NCBI GenBank assembly: GCA_963989245.1
Contig: OZ022346.1
Location: 59,945,231 to 60,009,230 of the forward strand
DNA: 64,000 nt
DNA from: Nansenia antarctica
Lineage: Eukaryota; Chordata; Actinopteri; Argentiniformes; Microstomatidae
Direction: 5' to 3'
Shown here: in pieces, positions 1 to 13,300 of the stretch
How the letters are laid out: the number at the start of each line of letters is the position of its first letter
Numbering within the stretch: the first letter of the stretch is position 1
Notes under the pieces: generated by a model
The model's input: the letters and a program-made list of their open reading frames with translations, nothing else
Told to the model about the DNA's origin: nothing
Database searches by the model: none
Translations under genes and position numbers: made by a program

Positions 1-225
1 GTAATACCTCTTTCTGTTTGTTGCAGAACCACACATACACCCCTTGTAGTGTTTGCAAGCATCCTACCCATGCCTGAACTGTACCCTGTTTGACCCACTA
101 AAGAAATCTAAACCAAAAGTCAATCTCCTGTCATGTGTGTCCTGATCGACGCCCCGGGGGCGAATGGAGCATACTCCCATTGAACTATTCACCGTATACA
201 GTCCTTTACCATAACCTCACTAACA
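1..225 (+). repeat. 3' portion of the 5' LTR
   Basis: Direct repeat of 4825-5049, ending in CA at 224-225. The missing 5' part, about 535 bases judged from the complete 3' copy, would lie before the window. Confidence 0.9.
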
Positions 226-226
226 T

Positions 227-243
227 TGGTCCTTCGAGCCGGA
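227..243 (+). promoter_or_regulatory. Primer-binding site matching tRNA-Tyr
   Basis: One base after the LTR end comes TGGTCCTTCGAGCCGGA. This is complementary to CCA plus the 3' acceptor/T-arm sequence of vertebrate tRNA-Tyr as I recall it. Position right after the LTR and the TGG start are as expected for minus-strand priming. Confidence 0.75.
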
Positions 244-266
244 TGCTCTATTTACCCCTGGACAAC

Positions 267-3200
267 ATGGGGCTTGAAGACTGCGTAACACGTCCTAAGC
301 GTCAGACACGCCGACCAGCCCGTTTGGACGACTACCACGTCAACTATGACCAGAACAGGCAACGAGACAGGCATGGGTACGAAGAAGAGTGGACATCTCA
401 CGAGGAGGGAGCGGCCAGGATGACCACCCTCTACTCCACCCCCTCTCCCTACACTGATCACTACAGGCGGAATGCTGTCCTCCAGGAGGCGGACCTGTAC
501 TATCCAGAGCGTCTGAAGTACAGTCCGGAACCCCAGCTAGCCCACCTACAGTATCCAGAGAGAGAGCCCAGGGAGGAGATTCGAGAACAACCTTCACTCC
601 GTCATGTACCCCACGAACACACCCTGAGAGACGAACTCGGGGAAATACAGAGAGAAACCGCCACGCTACAGCAGTCACAGCAGGCCATTTATGCTGATGT
701 GGCTACACTCCGTGAAGCTCAGGCCGAGATTAGGAGGCTAACCAACACAGTAACCCGCCTTCAGCAAGCTAGGCCACACTCCGTCAGCTACTCTCACACC
801 CATCCTGTCCACATTGAGGATGAAGAAGACTGGCCCGAACCCCCGCCGCCTTGGCCAGATACAGCGGACTATGAAGAGCCGTCATCTCAACCGAAGATAG
901 ACCGGTTGGACGCGATGATTGTGGAGCTACAGCTAATGAAGAGCCAAGCCATGTCAGCTAGCCGCCGGCAAGCGGCACCAGTGAAGACCGGCAGTCAACC
1001 GGTACACCTACAACCCCAGCAGCTAAGAAGGGAGCTCTATCAGGCCTACACGGCGGGCTATCCACCTCAGCAGCCTCCACAACCATTCCAGCCTCCAGTA
1101 CAGCCTCCACCCCCGAGGTCTACGTACCACGCTGCTACGTCGCCGCAGCTCCCGTACCAGTACCAGCCTGCGTACCAGACTGCACCCATCCGAGCTACAC
1201 CCTACGCCGCTGCGTATGTACCTCAGCAGCCTCCAAACTACCAACAGCCTGCATATACACAGCATATACCTCCTAGAGCCCCGTCCTATGCAGCAACTTA
1301 TACACCTCGACCGCCTGGCCACCCTCCAGTCTCTACACAACCAGCCTCATGGATGCAGAGACAGGGCCATCAGACCCCTGTTCTACCGCGCTACGACCCA
1401 GCAGCCACAGTTGAAAGGATCTACAGGGGCCCACGCCCAACCATACCCAACTTCAGCAGCCGTGACCCCTGTGAGTTTGCACGTTTAAAGATAGCTCTGG
1501 GAAATCTCCTGCCCATAGATGGGACCGAACTTTTCAAGTACCAGATCCTCGTAGACCATCTGAAGTTCGAGGAGGCAAAGTTGCTAGCAGATTCATTCCT
1601 CAACTCCCCCACGCCCTACACGGACACCATGTCAGCCCTCAATGAGAAATTTGGCCAGCCCCACCAAATAGCTCTCAAGAAAATAGCCAGTGTCCTGGAC
1701 TCACCTGATGTTCACCGTGGGGACACCGCTGCCTTTGAGCGGTTTGCCCTCCATGTCCAGTCACTGGTCGGCCTTCTAAAGACATTGGGCCCTGACGGGG
1801 ATGTGGAACTCCGCTGTGGGTCTCATGTGGCAAGACTGCTATGCAAACTACCCCCAGAGCAACGGGTGGACTTCCGCCGATGCACTTTCCGGGAGCCAAG
1901 AACTGTTCCCACCCTGCCCGATCTGGCACAGTGGCTCCAGTATGAATCGTGGTGCCAGGACTTCGACGGACAGATATCATCCAAAGTGGTGAAAGAGCAG
2001 CACGCATCCAGGTCAGAGGGTCGCCATGGACAGCGGCCCACTACTGTCCTCCACGGATCAAAGGGCCCTGAGTCCCCGGGAGACTCCAAGGGGAAGAAGG
2101 GGAGAATCAAGCCCTACTGTCCTTTCTGTGAAAATGAGGAACACTTCCTCAGCCAGTGTGAAGAAGTCACAAAGCTGACCAAAGAAAAGCTCACAGACTG
2201 GATAAAGGCCAACAAGAGGTGCTGGTGCTGTGCAAGGCCTCACCAAGCAGCCCAATGTGACCTCAAGAAGCCCTGCAGCCTGTGCCAAGGGAAACATCTC
2301 CGCGTCCTACATGAAGTCAACGAGCGATCACTGAGACCATCGGTGAAGGAGGAGAGTGGCCAGGTGAGCTCTGTCACTGAGACCCTGTACGTCGGTCGAC
2401 CACCAGAGGGCAACAGAGTTCTACTGAAGGTCGTCAAAGTGCTCCTCCATCATGGCAATCGCACTATAACCACCTATGCCATCCTGGACGACCGGTCTGA
2501 AAGGACTATGCTCCTGTCAGCGGCTGCCAGAGAGCTCGGCCTACAAGGCACACGTGAGGACCTGACCTTGCGGACCATCAGACAGGACGTCCAGACTCTC
2601 CGCGGCTCTACAGTAGCCTTCCACATCTCTCCTGCCTCTGATCCAAAGACCAGCTTCCTAGTCTCCCGGGCCTTCACTTCCGCTCGCCTGGGTCTGGGAG
2701 ACCAGTCCTACCCGATGGACCGACTCCAGAAGAGGTACCCCCACCTGGCTGGCCTGCCAATCAAGCCCTTTCGGCGTGTTAGACCACTGGTGCTTATTGG
2801 CTCCGACCACCCAGAACTGATCACCGCCATCGGACCAGTCAGACTGGGTCCTCGAGGTGGGCCCGCCGCTGTCCGTACCAGACTGGGTTGGACCCTTCAG
2901 GGCACAGCACGGTTCATCCAGCAGCCTTTACGTCCACAGCAGTGTCTGTTGACATCAGTTCCGACACAAGATTCAGAACTGTTCAAGCATGTTAGAAGAC
3001 TCTGGCAGCTAGACACTCTTCCATACAGGAGTGAGAAGGTAGTGACCAGGTCGAAGCAAGACCATGCAGCTGTAGCCCTGCTAGAAGAGAAGACCACCCG
3101 CGTAGAGGTTGCAGGAGTCATGCGCTATGCCACGCCTCTTCTGCGCAAGGGAGGCATACCACTCCTCCAACCCCCCGAAGAGTGGCCTGTCAAGCCCAGT

Positions 3201-4034
3201 ATCGAACACGATGGAGACGCCTCCGAGCTGCGAAAGTCTTCTATCTTATGTGGCGTCACTTCAACCACAGTCAGCGCAGCCGACGCAGACATGAAGCAGT
3301 ATGACACATGGAAGGAGCTGCTAGAAGCTACAGCGCAGGAGCTGCACGGGGCGGCAGATCAGAACAGCCTCTGTACTGCTGAAGATTACCGAAAGGCAGA
3401 GATCCTCATACTCAAACGATCCCAGCGGGAGAGCTTCCCAGACGAACTGCGGCTCCTGAAAGCAGGTAAATCTGTTGCATCCAACAGCAGATTGCTCACC
3501 TTGTCACCAGAGATGGATGAAGAGGAGGAGCTCATTCGTGTTGGCGGCAGACTCCGTCATGCTGAAGACCTCGAGCCGTCAGCTGTGCATCCTATCGTGC
3601 TGGATCCTAGCCACGCCTCTACCAGACTCCTCATTCAAGACTTCGACAGTCGTCTGCACCATCCTGGGCCCGAGAGGGTGTTGGCGGAGATACGACGCTC
3701 ATACTGGATCCTGCGGGGCCGTGAAGCGATACGTCGTTACCAGCACACCTGCACGGAATGCCGACGCTGGAAGGCCAGACCTTCCGTTCCCAAGATGGCA
3801 GACCTGCCGCCCGCCCGCCTGAGAAAAGGAGCTGCGAGAGGCGTTCGCTGCCCTGTCACCAGATCTACAACAGCAGCTTGCCAAGCAGAAGATCAGTTTC
3901 CACTTCAACCCCCCGGCAGCACCCCACTTCGGAGGAGTGTGGGAGAGGGAAATCCGTTCTGTAAAGGCGGCCTTGTACACTACGGTGGGAGTCCAGTCAG
4001 TCACCGAGGAAGTGCTAAGGACCGTGCTGCTTGA
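267..4034 (+). pseudogene. BEL/Pao gag-pol polyprotein, internally deleted
   Basis: One open frame (open from 135). The start at 267 is my choice because earlier Met codons lie in the LTR/primer-site region; it is uncertain. Order: Gln/Pro-rich gag with a short coiled segment; capsid-like DUF1759-type region about 1430-1960; Cys/His knuckles about 2117-2310; retropepsin-like region with ILDDRSE at 2481-2501. An Arg sits where related fish elements usually have Gly after the catalytic Asp. The N-terminal edge of the RT region follows (about 3100-3150). The frame then jumps to sequence normally found after RNase H. No RT catalytic YxDD motif is present. The integrase H2C2 zinc-binding block is at about 3650-3775. 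From about 3830 the frame is wrong relative to the remaining integrase. RT, RNase H and part of the integrase core are deleted, so it cannot be autonomous. Confidence 0.85.
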
Positions 4035-4185
4035 GGTGGAGGGGATACTCAACTCCAAGCCACTGGGTTACGTCTCGTCCAGCCTCACCGACCTTGACCC
4101 TGTGACGCCAAATGTTCTGTTGATGGGGCGGCCCGACGGGTCCTTACCTCAGATCGTGAATACACCAGACCAGTGGCCAGGCTGA
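3832..4185 (+). pseudogene. BEL/Pao integrase C-terminal remnant, shifted frame
   Basis: In a different plus frame from the upstream polyprotein, this stretch reads as the end of the integrase core. It has the FGGVWERE block carrying the third catalytic acid, then the LNSKPLGYV and TPNVLLMGRPDG blocks. The first two catalytic Asp blocks are absent, so the deletion junction lies near 3829-3840 and also broke the frame. The usual C-terminal extension is cut short by a stop at 4183-4185. Confidence 0.8.
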
Positions 4186-4289
4186 TCGCCCTGCCATCGG
4201 TCCCGACCAACGAGGAAGACCACAGCACTGTCGTCACCGCCACCCCCTCGTAAGACATTAGAGACTTTGTCACCTTTCTTGGGAGCGAA

Positions 4290-5049
4290 TGTTCTTGGGA
4301 GCTAAGGTGCGTAATATCACCTGCCACCTTAAGTGCGCAGTGCATTCTGGGAATCTGGGCCGCATTGATTCAGATCGGAGAAGAAGTTGGAAGTACCACA
4401 CAAGTTTCTCGTGTTACCACTCCAATCAGTTAGAAACATTGTGCAGCATTACAGTGTAAATGTGCGTCACTGAACTACTGTAAGTACAATGTTTCACCCA
4501 GTATTTAGGTTGTACATATTTGTTGTGTTGATTTGGATACTGCCGTTTTCTGCACTCTATACTAGCACTAGCAATTAGTTTGGACATGTGCTTTCTATGG
4601 CCGCCGTTATTGCGTGCTCTTCAATGAAGTTCGTTTGGCGCAGTTCACGCTGCAGAGTTTGTTATTTGAGTACTGTCTTAAGTTGGTGTTATAATTCAGA
4701 TTGTATGGCAAAGTGTACTGTTAAGTAGCTTAATGTGTATGGTTAAGTTACATGTACTTTTGTATTGTAGAATGCATTTGATATTGTAGATCAGTACTGT
4801 ATTATTAGTAACAACATGTGTACTGTAATACCTCTTTCTGTTTGTTGCAGAACCACACATACACCCCTTGTAGTGTTTGCAAGCATCCTACCCATGCCTG
4901 AACTGTACCCTGTTTGACCCACTAAAGAAGTCTAAACCAAAAGTCAATCTCCTGTCATGTGTGTCCTGATCGACGCCCCGGGGGCGAATGGAGCATACTC
5001 CCATTGAACTATTCACCGTATACAGTCCTTTACCATAACCTCACTAACA
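4290..5049 (+). repeat. 3' LTR of the BEL/Pao element
   Basis: Begins TGTTCTTGGG after a purine-rich run (gggagcga) and ends CTAACA, giving TG...CA ends. Length 760 bp. The 3' end is fixed by comparison with 1-225; the 5' end is inferred from TG and the purine tract. Confidence 0.75.
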
Positions 5050-5465
5050 CAGAATGACAGACAAGTCTGAGAAAAAGGCATTTATCATGAGTTCATTGCT
5101 TCACACTCTAAGGCAGACATTCATCAAATTAGTGGTGAAAGGGGACAGCAGAGAATAGATATAGGTGGCTCTCAATTATAACATGGGGTAAGCAAGTAAT
5201 AGACTTTTAAAAAGAAAACAAAAAACAAAAAGAACAGAACTAATAGATAACACATGAATTCAAATCACATTTCATAAAAATAATAAAACAGACAATAAGT
5301 TAATACTTGTAACATAACTGCTGACTAGTAGTAGAATGATGGAAGTGCTAGGGTTTGTCCAATTTTAGAATTTCTCAACTGCTGTCCTATTTTCCCAGCC
5401 CTTTCGTAAAAATGTGTAAATCTGCTAGCTCATCAAAGGAGAATGGAAGACATGTTTGATGTGGA
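5050..5465 (-). other. ipo4: ipo4 3' untranslated/downstream region
   Basis: AT-rich sequence between the ipo4 stop codon (complement of 5466-5468) and the retrotransposon LTR. No strong AATAAA on the minus strand was found; a GATAAA-like variant occurs near 5080. The LTR may contribute to transcript termination, which is inference. Confidence 0.5.
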
Positions 5466-8215
5466 CTACGATGGGGTGACTGCTGCGGCCAGCTTCATCT
5501 TCTGTTCTGCAGGAAGTGAGTTCACAGCTCCCTGAAACTCCTGTGCGTGGTGCTCAGCGAAGCCTCGGACCAACAGAAGCAGGGTGTTTTGGGTTTCTAG
5601 ACAATGGAGAGATTTTGTGAGCAAGCGCATACTAATGCAGTAAGATAAGGGACTTGCCTAACATGATTTGTGGTTCTCTTCTCACCTGCGTCAAGCTCTT
5701 TGGTTCCCAAGACATGACTGGAAGCAGATATGATGGGCTTCATTTGACTTACCACCTGAGGGGGACAACGATATCAAATATGATACAACGAAGGGACAAC
5801 ATAGAAATCTAGAGCACAGCGATGTTCGTGTCATGTTTCACTGCACAATTACACTGTTCAACACTGCTGAAGTAGCTATGACACAAAGCATGACCAGTGA
5901 GTACGCCCGCTGATCTTGCTGAATATTTGGTTAGAAGTAAATCACTTGGGCTGGGTTGCACCAACCTGGTTTACATTTTAAACCGGTTTAAATCAAGGTT
6001 TATCTACTAATCCTGTTGCACCAAACTTTAATCCTATCTTAAACCTAGTTTAATTGAATCCTGGTTTAAATCTAAGCCTCTGCTAATCCTGGTTTAAACC
6101 TGAGCTAAAAATGTAAATACCAGCGCAGGATTGCGGGAATACAGGAGGGCCAGGCAGCTGTACACAGTTTTATTCTCCTCCATGTCCTCCTTCAGAGGGA
6201 GACGTTCCACTAGGGCAGGAAACACCTAGGAGAAGAGAAGAGGTGTGCCTAGTCAGTGAGACACTCTGAAACACTACACTCCTTCAAAACATCTGACTGT
6301 GTCTACAGCACTCTTCCCTCATTTACACTACAGAGCCGGGCCAAGCTGAGCTGTACTGGACTGGCCTGGTTATCCACCATAGTTGCTGAAACAGTGCTGG
6401 AAAGGACAATTTGAAAGGAAAACCACAGTATGGTTTTGGTTGGCCCTGAATTGGATAAATCCACTTAGTAAGCTGCTGGCAAACTCTGCATGTTGACTGT
6501 TAAAGAATAGAACAATAAAATCTATGAAAAAAGGCGCTAATTCACAGAAACTAAAGAGAACTAAATAACTTGCAGTTGGCGCAGAACTCAGACTTTTACC
6601 AACTCCCAATGGTACATTTCCGCAAACCCTCTAGGTCACAACGCTTGCACTAGTTTTGAGTTCAGGAATAGTCCCAAAGCCAATCTACCGCATGTGATAA
6701 TCACGCAATAACCGAGGTTAAGGCTGAACTCTACCTGCTCCAGAGGAACACCCTCCATGTGGCTCATGATCATCCTGCAGAGGGCAGCGCACAGGTTGTC
6801 GATCACCGCTTGGTCCTTCTCTTTAGACAGCAGGTTGGAGAAGAGGGACAGCATCATAGGGTAGTCTCTGAGACAAGTTGAGGAACAAGACACCCTGAGA
6901 GACAGACAGATAGGACAGAACCAGTGGCTACTTGTATTGGGCCCTATTACATAGTCAGTGGATAATCTTGCACACGGACATTGTGAGCACACATCTGCAC
7001 ACACGAGCACACGCACACAAACATCTTTAGACATTTACTGCATTGAGGACGGCAGTCACAACAGACACACACAGACACACACACACAGGAACTGAAAGGT
7101 GTAGCCTTTTCCAGAGCCTCAAGGCCAAAACTCAGAGGCTAACCAACAGCTACTTTCCCCAGGCGATCAGGCTCATGAACAAGCCTACTGTAGACAACTG
7201 ACTATCATCCACAAGCACATCCCATGCATATGGACTACCTAAGCTTAAGCTCACAGTCAGTTTACTACTGTCACTTATGTCCTGTAATATTGACACTTTT
7301 TTATTGAATTATGCCTAGTGCCTTAATGTCTACAAATTGCAAGATACTGCTTATTGTAAATAATCGAAGCCCAAGAATTTTACTCTCTTACATTTGTGTA
7401 ATGTGACGTAACAATAAACTTGAAACTTACTCAAAGAGAGAGCTGAGCTGTGTGTCACTCAGATAAGATAAGCTACCGACCTCCCCTTACATAAGCGGTC
7501 TCAGACATTCAGGAAAGGATACTGGGCAACGGTAGGGCCTGCGGCCTGAGCCAGTGCTCCCAGCCCAAACACGCTGTTTTGGCGCACCTCTGCGTTGCTG
7601 TCCCTCACCCCGCCCACCAGCACCGGCAGCAGCAGGTTGGCCAGCTTTCCGGCCACGGTCCTGCCCCCAGACACACCCACCAGAGAGTGCAGGGTCTCCC
7701 CAAGTGTGCCCAGGGAGAAAGAGCGGTCAGCCACCATGCACGAAGATTTCTACAAACAGAGTACACATTCTCTCATTCATTGACACTTCATATCTTTATG
7801 CTTTCATCTCAGCAGACTTAGACCGAGGGATACTTTGGTTAAATGTAAAATTACATTTGATTATTACAAACTAAAAACTCATGCATAACTTTATTTTGGT
7901 TGTTATTCACTAAATCAAGCACGACCAGGCGCCATTTGAAGAAGAAGGAACATTGTGGGCTTGCTTGTTTGTGGAAATAGATTAAAGATGGTTTGGACAA
8001 TAGACAGATTTGCTGGCTAGTCAGAGGTTAGCATATATGCAGATAGATAGAGAGATGAGAGAGAGGAAGTATAGACAGATCAATACAATTAAGAGTTTCA
8101 TAAGTATGACTTATACTGGGACAGCAGTAGTGAATGGCAATAAGAAGAAAGGATGATGGCTGAGTAGTTGAAATAAAGTGATATAGTAGTATGAACAGTG
8201 GATTAAAGGACACAA

Positions 8216-8281
<66 letters not shown>

Positions 8282-10302
8282 CAGACAGAGAGAGACAGAG
8301 GCACCCTGACTCACAGCCTTGTTCATGATGAGGGGCAGCAGCTCGATGAGGTAAGGGGAGAAGACGTCGGCGGGCACGGCAGACGCCAGTAACGGGATGC
8401 CCTCGCCGGCAAACTCCTGCAGCATGGCGTCATACTCCGCCTGCTGCTCCTCATCCTCCGCCTCGTCTCCTCCTCCACCCTGACACACCGTCTGTATGGG
8501 GAAGAGGGGACAGGAGGGTCACTGAGACATTCTAATACACAGCAAAATGACTGGCTGGGTTCTGTCAGGCAGCCATATTGTTCTCCAAATATGTTTAACT
8601 GGTTGAAACAACAAAGAGAATCAGGGGGGCGGAGGATGGCCAGTTACCGGTCATTTAAGAAATAAAATACAGACATATAAGACGCTGCTTAAGCGATTGC
8701 ATCATAACGACAGTCGTCTCCAGAACAGATGAAAGCTGTCTGGAGACAACCATAGCAAAAGCTTGTATTGGAATTTCCTTAGGTATCTAAAATGTAGCTA
8801 GTTTGTTGGGTAATTGAGCTTTTCATTTGATATATACAATACTGGCAAGGCAAGGAAAGTTTATTTGTATATAACATTTCATACAACTGGGGCAATTCAA
8901 AGTGCTTTACATATACGTATATTGCTTGTTAGGTGATATTCTCCCGATCTGTTTAAGTGGTGGCCGTCTCTTCTGAATAACTCTCAGCCTCCAGTAAATG
9001 TTCCAATGGTGAATAAATGTCATCCCTTTAAGTTTGCACGCTCCAGCGAGCCAAGTGTCAAGGCTTAGGAGTTGGCTAAATTCGGCCTACCGTGGGGAGG
9101 ACTCCTGAGATGAATGTATCAATCTCAAGCTTGCCAAGTTTATTGAAAAGTTCTATAAAATCACGTCTCAAGTCTTGTGAGCCCATTTTACGAGAATCGA
9201 TTGTTCCCACATGCAATATGAATCGCTTTGTCTCTGGGTGATCAGACAGTGTCTTTTCCAAATCTTTTGTTGTGTGTGAAACCATTGCATTGGGAAGACA
9301 GTGGATATGTCATTTTTTACCTTTAACGTTTCTGATCGTCAAGTCTCCAATAAACAAAGTATCATTTGGAGGTGAAGGCGGTGGGGTCTGTTCCAGGGCG
9401 TACTAGCTCTGTGTGGTTTGACTGGTGTCTCCGCTCCGTGTCCACGGGAGCCCACTGCTTTCCAGGCCTGTCCATCACCAGTGTCATTAAATTATTTGTT
9501 TTGTCTGGAACCTTTTTATCAGGGGGGTAGCATAAATCTAGCTCTTTTCCCATCCCGCTTCTGATGGCTGGATTACCAATCAACAAAGTATCTCTGTGAG
9601 GTGAAGATGGAGCTTGCCTCGGCTCCGTGTCGGAGTGCCTCTGACTCTTATCCGGGCGTTGTGCAGTCATGCAAGGCCGCAAGTTAGTTAATGATAGGCT
9701 TCGGTTGGCTGCTTTTCAGTGATTTCTGTAGCCTGTGGAATCTTTCCGGGGGATGATTAATCTGTCCAGTGAATTTTGCAACTGTCAGCTGTCTCATTAG
9801 CTCTGGAAAATGTGAATTATAATATTGATCCTTTAGAAAGGCTTGCGTAAGCGGAGGATCATTAGCGTAGCGAGTTTCCAGGGCAGCGAATCTTCTTTGC
9901 AGGCTATATTCTAATAAGTCGACTCTCTTTGAAAGATCCACACAGCTAACAGATAGTAGGCATAGTAAAAATAGTAGAGAGCAAAAAACGAGCGAGGAAG
10001 AAAGCAGATCTACTCTACTCAGAACCAGGAAGTAGTACTACTGGAGACCCAAGCCGGCCCAGCTTATCTCACCTTCTTCTTCAGTACGTCGCAGATGGCC
10101 TGGCTGATCTCTTGCAGGCGTCCGGGTGCCTGCAGCGCATCCCCCTGGCAGGCCTTGAGCACCGCGTTCATGGCCTCCAGCACGCCCATCACCACCTGCG
10201 TTATACATGACATTTACATTATCCTGTATCATCACATTATCATACCATTATTTGACCAATTTAACTATATTATAACATCATGATTAGGGCATAGAACACT
10301 AT

Positions 10303-10352
<50 letters not shown>

Positions 10353-13300
10353 CTGTTTCACTGTTCACAGCTATATTTATAGCTGTTTCACTGTTTATTG
10401 TTTTGTGCGTTTGTCTTTCTGACTCTGTTCCGTTTGTCCCATTCCCTTGTAAAGCGACCATGGGTCTGTGAAAGGCGCTATATAAATGTAAGTAATTATT
10501 ATTATTATTATTAAACTTGGTGCGCAGGTCCATTAGACTCAGACACATGCAAATCAACCAACATTGGCGAGCAACCGCCATTATTTTGATACCTCTTGAT
10601 GTGGTTCACCAAAATCTCTTAAAATGTTATACACATGCCATACATGTAAAAACTGATTTCATCAAAGACAGTCTCTACTCTATTGCTATAAATGGCTCAT
10701 CATCATCATCATAATCATCACCTGCCGCTCGCGCTCCTTGCGTATTGCCTCCAGGAAGCTGGGCAGCACCACTTCTAGAAGCTTCTGGAGGACTAGGAGG
10801 GACAAACAAAGCAGCATGTTAGCTAACAACCTTTTATGGAAAGTGGGCACAGAGCAGTGATTGGGATGAAGAGAGAGAGAGGGAAGGGGGGGGTTTATAC
10901 CCCGACGGTTGGTTTCTGAGGGACTCTCCTGACACACTTTGTGCTGAGCTCGGCAGAACTGGCCCATGGCCCCGAAAGCGGCCCTCCGCACATCCTGGTG
11001 GGGGAACTGACAGGGGGAGGCGGGCAAACAGAGGGTGTACACGGTAAGAGATGCCTCCGTTACTCACTCATAATATACAGTAGCACACTTATTCATACTC
11101 ACATAGTAGCTAGCATACATCATTTAATCAGACATCCATTTACCGACACACACAACACCCTCCTCCTCCTCCTCCTCCTCATTCTCCTTCTTAAGAAGGA
11201 CAGAGCAAGCAGAGCTACTTACATCCTTCAGCTTATAAACCTGCTGGAAGCTGGACTCGAGGAAGGGCTGGAAGGCAGCACTGAGGAGTGGGTTCAGAAC
11301 AGAAGAGTCAGAACCATAGCGGATATCCCAGTGTCCTATATCTATGGTGAGAACCGAGTGAGTGAGACTCCTAACTATCGACAGCAGCTATTAATTACTA
11401 TGTTCCAAAAAGGACTGACTCCATGGCCATTCCTGTAGATCTGGAAAGAATTTGATAGGTGGTGGCAAAATGGCCACTCTACTATCCTCATCAGAGTACA
11501 CGGTAGAGCTGTTATTATTTGCCCTTCATCCATCTCACTCCTCTCAGATCTATAGGAGTATGTGGCTGGAGGTTGATTTGGGATTCAGCAGCATGTGTAT
11601 GTGTGTTACCCAGTGTTGAAGGCAATCTCTCCTAGGGCGTCGCAGGCGTCCTCTTTCTCAGCAATGTAGGCGTTTTCTACACTGAACCTGTGGGAGAAGA
11701 GAGAGAGAGAGAGAGATCATGAGTGTGCTTGTAGAAATAGCATGGCCCCTTTCTTTCATTCTCTCCATGGCTTCATCCACATACAGTACGGTGCTTATAG
11801 AAATTATTCAGCCCTCTTTCAACACTTTCTTCTTTTGTTTCCCCAGAGCATCAAACAACTGATCTGCACACCCTATTGGACACTTTCAAATGTAAAGAAG
11901 ACAGCTGCAGTAAAGGCCTGGCAAAACATCACAAAGGAGGAAACCCAGCATTTGGTGATGTCCATGGGTTCTCGACTTCAGGCAGTCATTGCCTACAAGA
12001 TTCTCGACAAAGTATTAAACATTTGCATTTTATTTATGATTACGTTAATTTGTCCAATTACATTTGAGCCCCTGAAAATAGAGGACTGTGTATATCTTTT
12101 TTTGTAATTCCTAAACCTTTCAATATTTTTGTTCAACAACTTAAATTAAAACTGAATGCATGTACTTAAATTGCATCTTGATTTTTTTCCTTTCAAATCC
12201 ATTGTGGTGGCATACAGAGCCAAAATTATGGAAATTGTGTCACTATCCAAATATTTCCGGACCTAACTGTACAACCATACTTGTATAATGCTGGCTACAG
12301 TTTACCACAGGTTGGGCCATGTACATTAGCTAAAAAGTCAGGACACAACATAAATGAAACCTATAATGATTGGGAACGAACACATCTCGTTTAAGTCTGT
12401 TAAAACTAAGCCTGTTTTGAACTGGCTGCAATCTCCGAGTAGTGGAGTAGAAACGCCCACAGATGATCTATCCAGGCCGATCTTGGTGGAATCTCAAGAC
12501 AAAATGGCTGTGTGTGTGTCTGTATGCCACTTCACACACACGGCTACTACTTACGTGCAGCGGCGCAGGTCTGGGTCGACCCACTTTGGGAACCTCGGGT
12601 CTATGGCATCGGTGAGATTGAGGCCCAGCAGAACACACTCAGCTGCGAGTGGGCTGAACACGTCTTTCCCGATGGTGCGTGCCTGCACTGACAACGTATC
12701 TGCCACGGGGACCGAGGATACATATCATCAACCTCCGTTTCTCCAACCCAGGACACACTTGTGGTAAATTAAACTAGGATGACGCTGCAGTGACATGCAG
12801 CTTGTACATGAGTGAAGTCAAAATGCGAAGAAAAACACAACACGTGTTTTAATAGGCTAGGTGCACGATCTCCACTACTTCCTGAAAGGCACCTTGCATG
12901 AACATATCCTGTCTCACTCTATTGGTTTAATTGATTAATCAGCAGTGCACTGTGTGTTCCAACAGTTTACCGCACAGCTGATTAATCAATTCAACCAATA
13001 GAGTGAGACAGGATATGTTCATGCAAGGTGCCTTTCAGGAAGTAGTGGAGATCGTGCACCTAGCCTATTGACAACATGAAAGATGACAAGATAGCAGCAT
13101 TAGCGCTAGCTCACCCAGAGCCTGTGTCTGCAGGGACCTCATCTCGTCACGGGTGTCTGTGAGGAAGCCCTTCAGACTCTCGATGACGGGGGGGAAGTAA
13201 GGCACCAGCATCTCTTTAGTAGCGTTGGCTGAACCGCAAGAGGAAGGGAGGGGGGTTAATACAGTCTGAAAGGTTTACTACCCTGGTGGGTGTATTAACA

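Larger units (their letters stand above)
1..5049 (+). mobile_element. BEL/Pao LTR retrotransposon, 5' end cut by window, internally deleted
   Basis: Bases 1-225 recur at 4825-5049 with one substitution seen (aagaaatc versus aagaagtc) and no indel, so they are the 3' ends of two LTRs. A tRNA primer site follows the first LTR. The long plus-strand frame between them carries BEL/Pao-type gag, zinc-knuckle, protease and integrase zinc-binding blocks. The reverse-transcriptase catalytic core and the first part of the integrase core are missing. Near-identical LTRs imply a recent insertion, so the element probably moved with enzymes supplied in trans. It lies just downstream of the ipo4 stop codon. 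The 5' LTR start and the target duplication lie outside the window. Confidence 0.9.
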
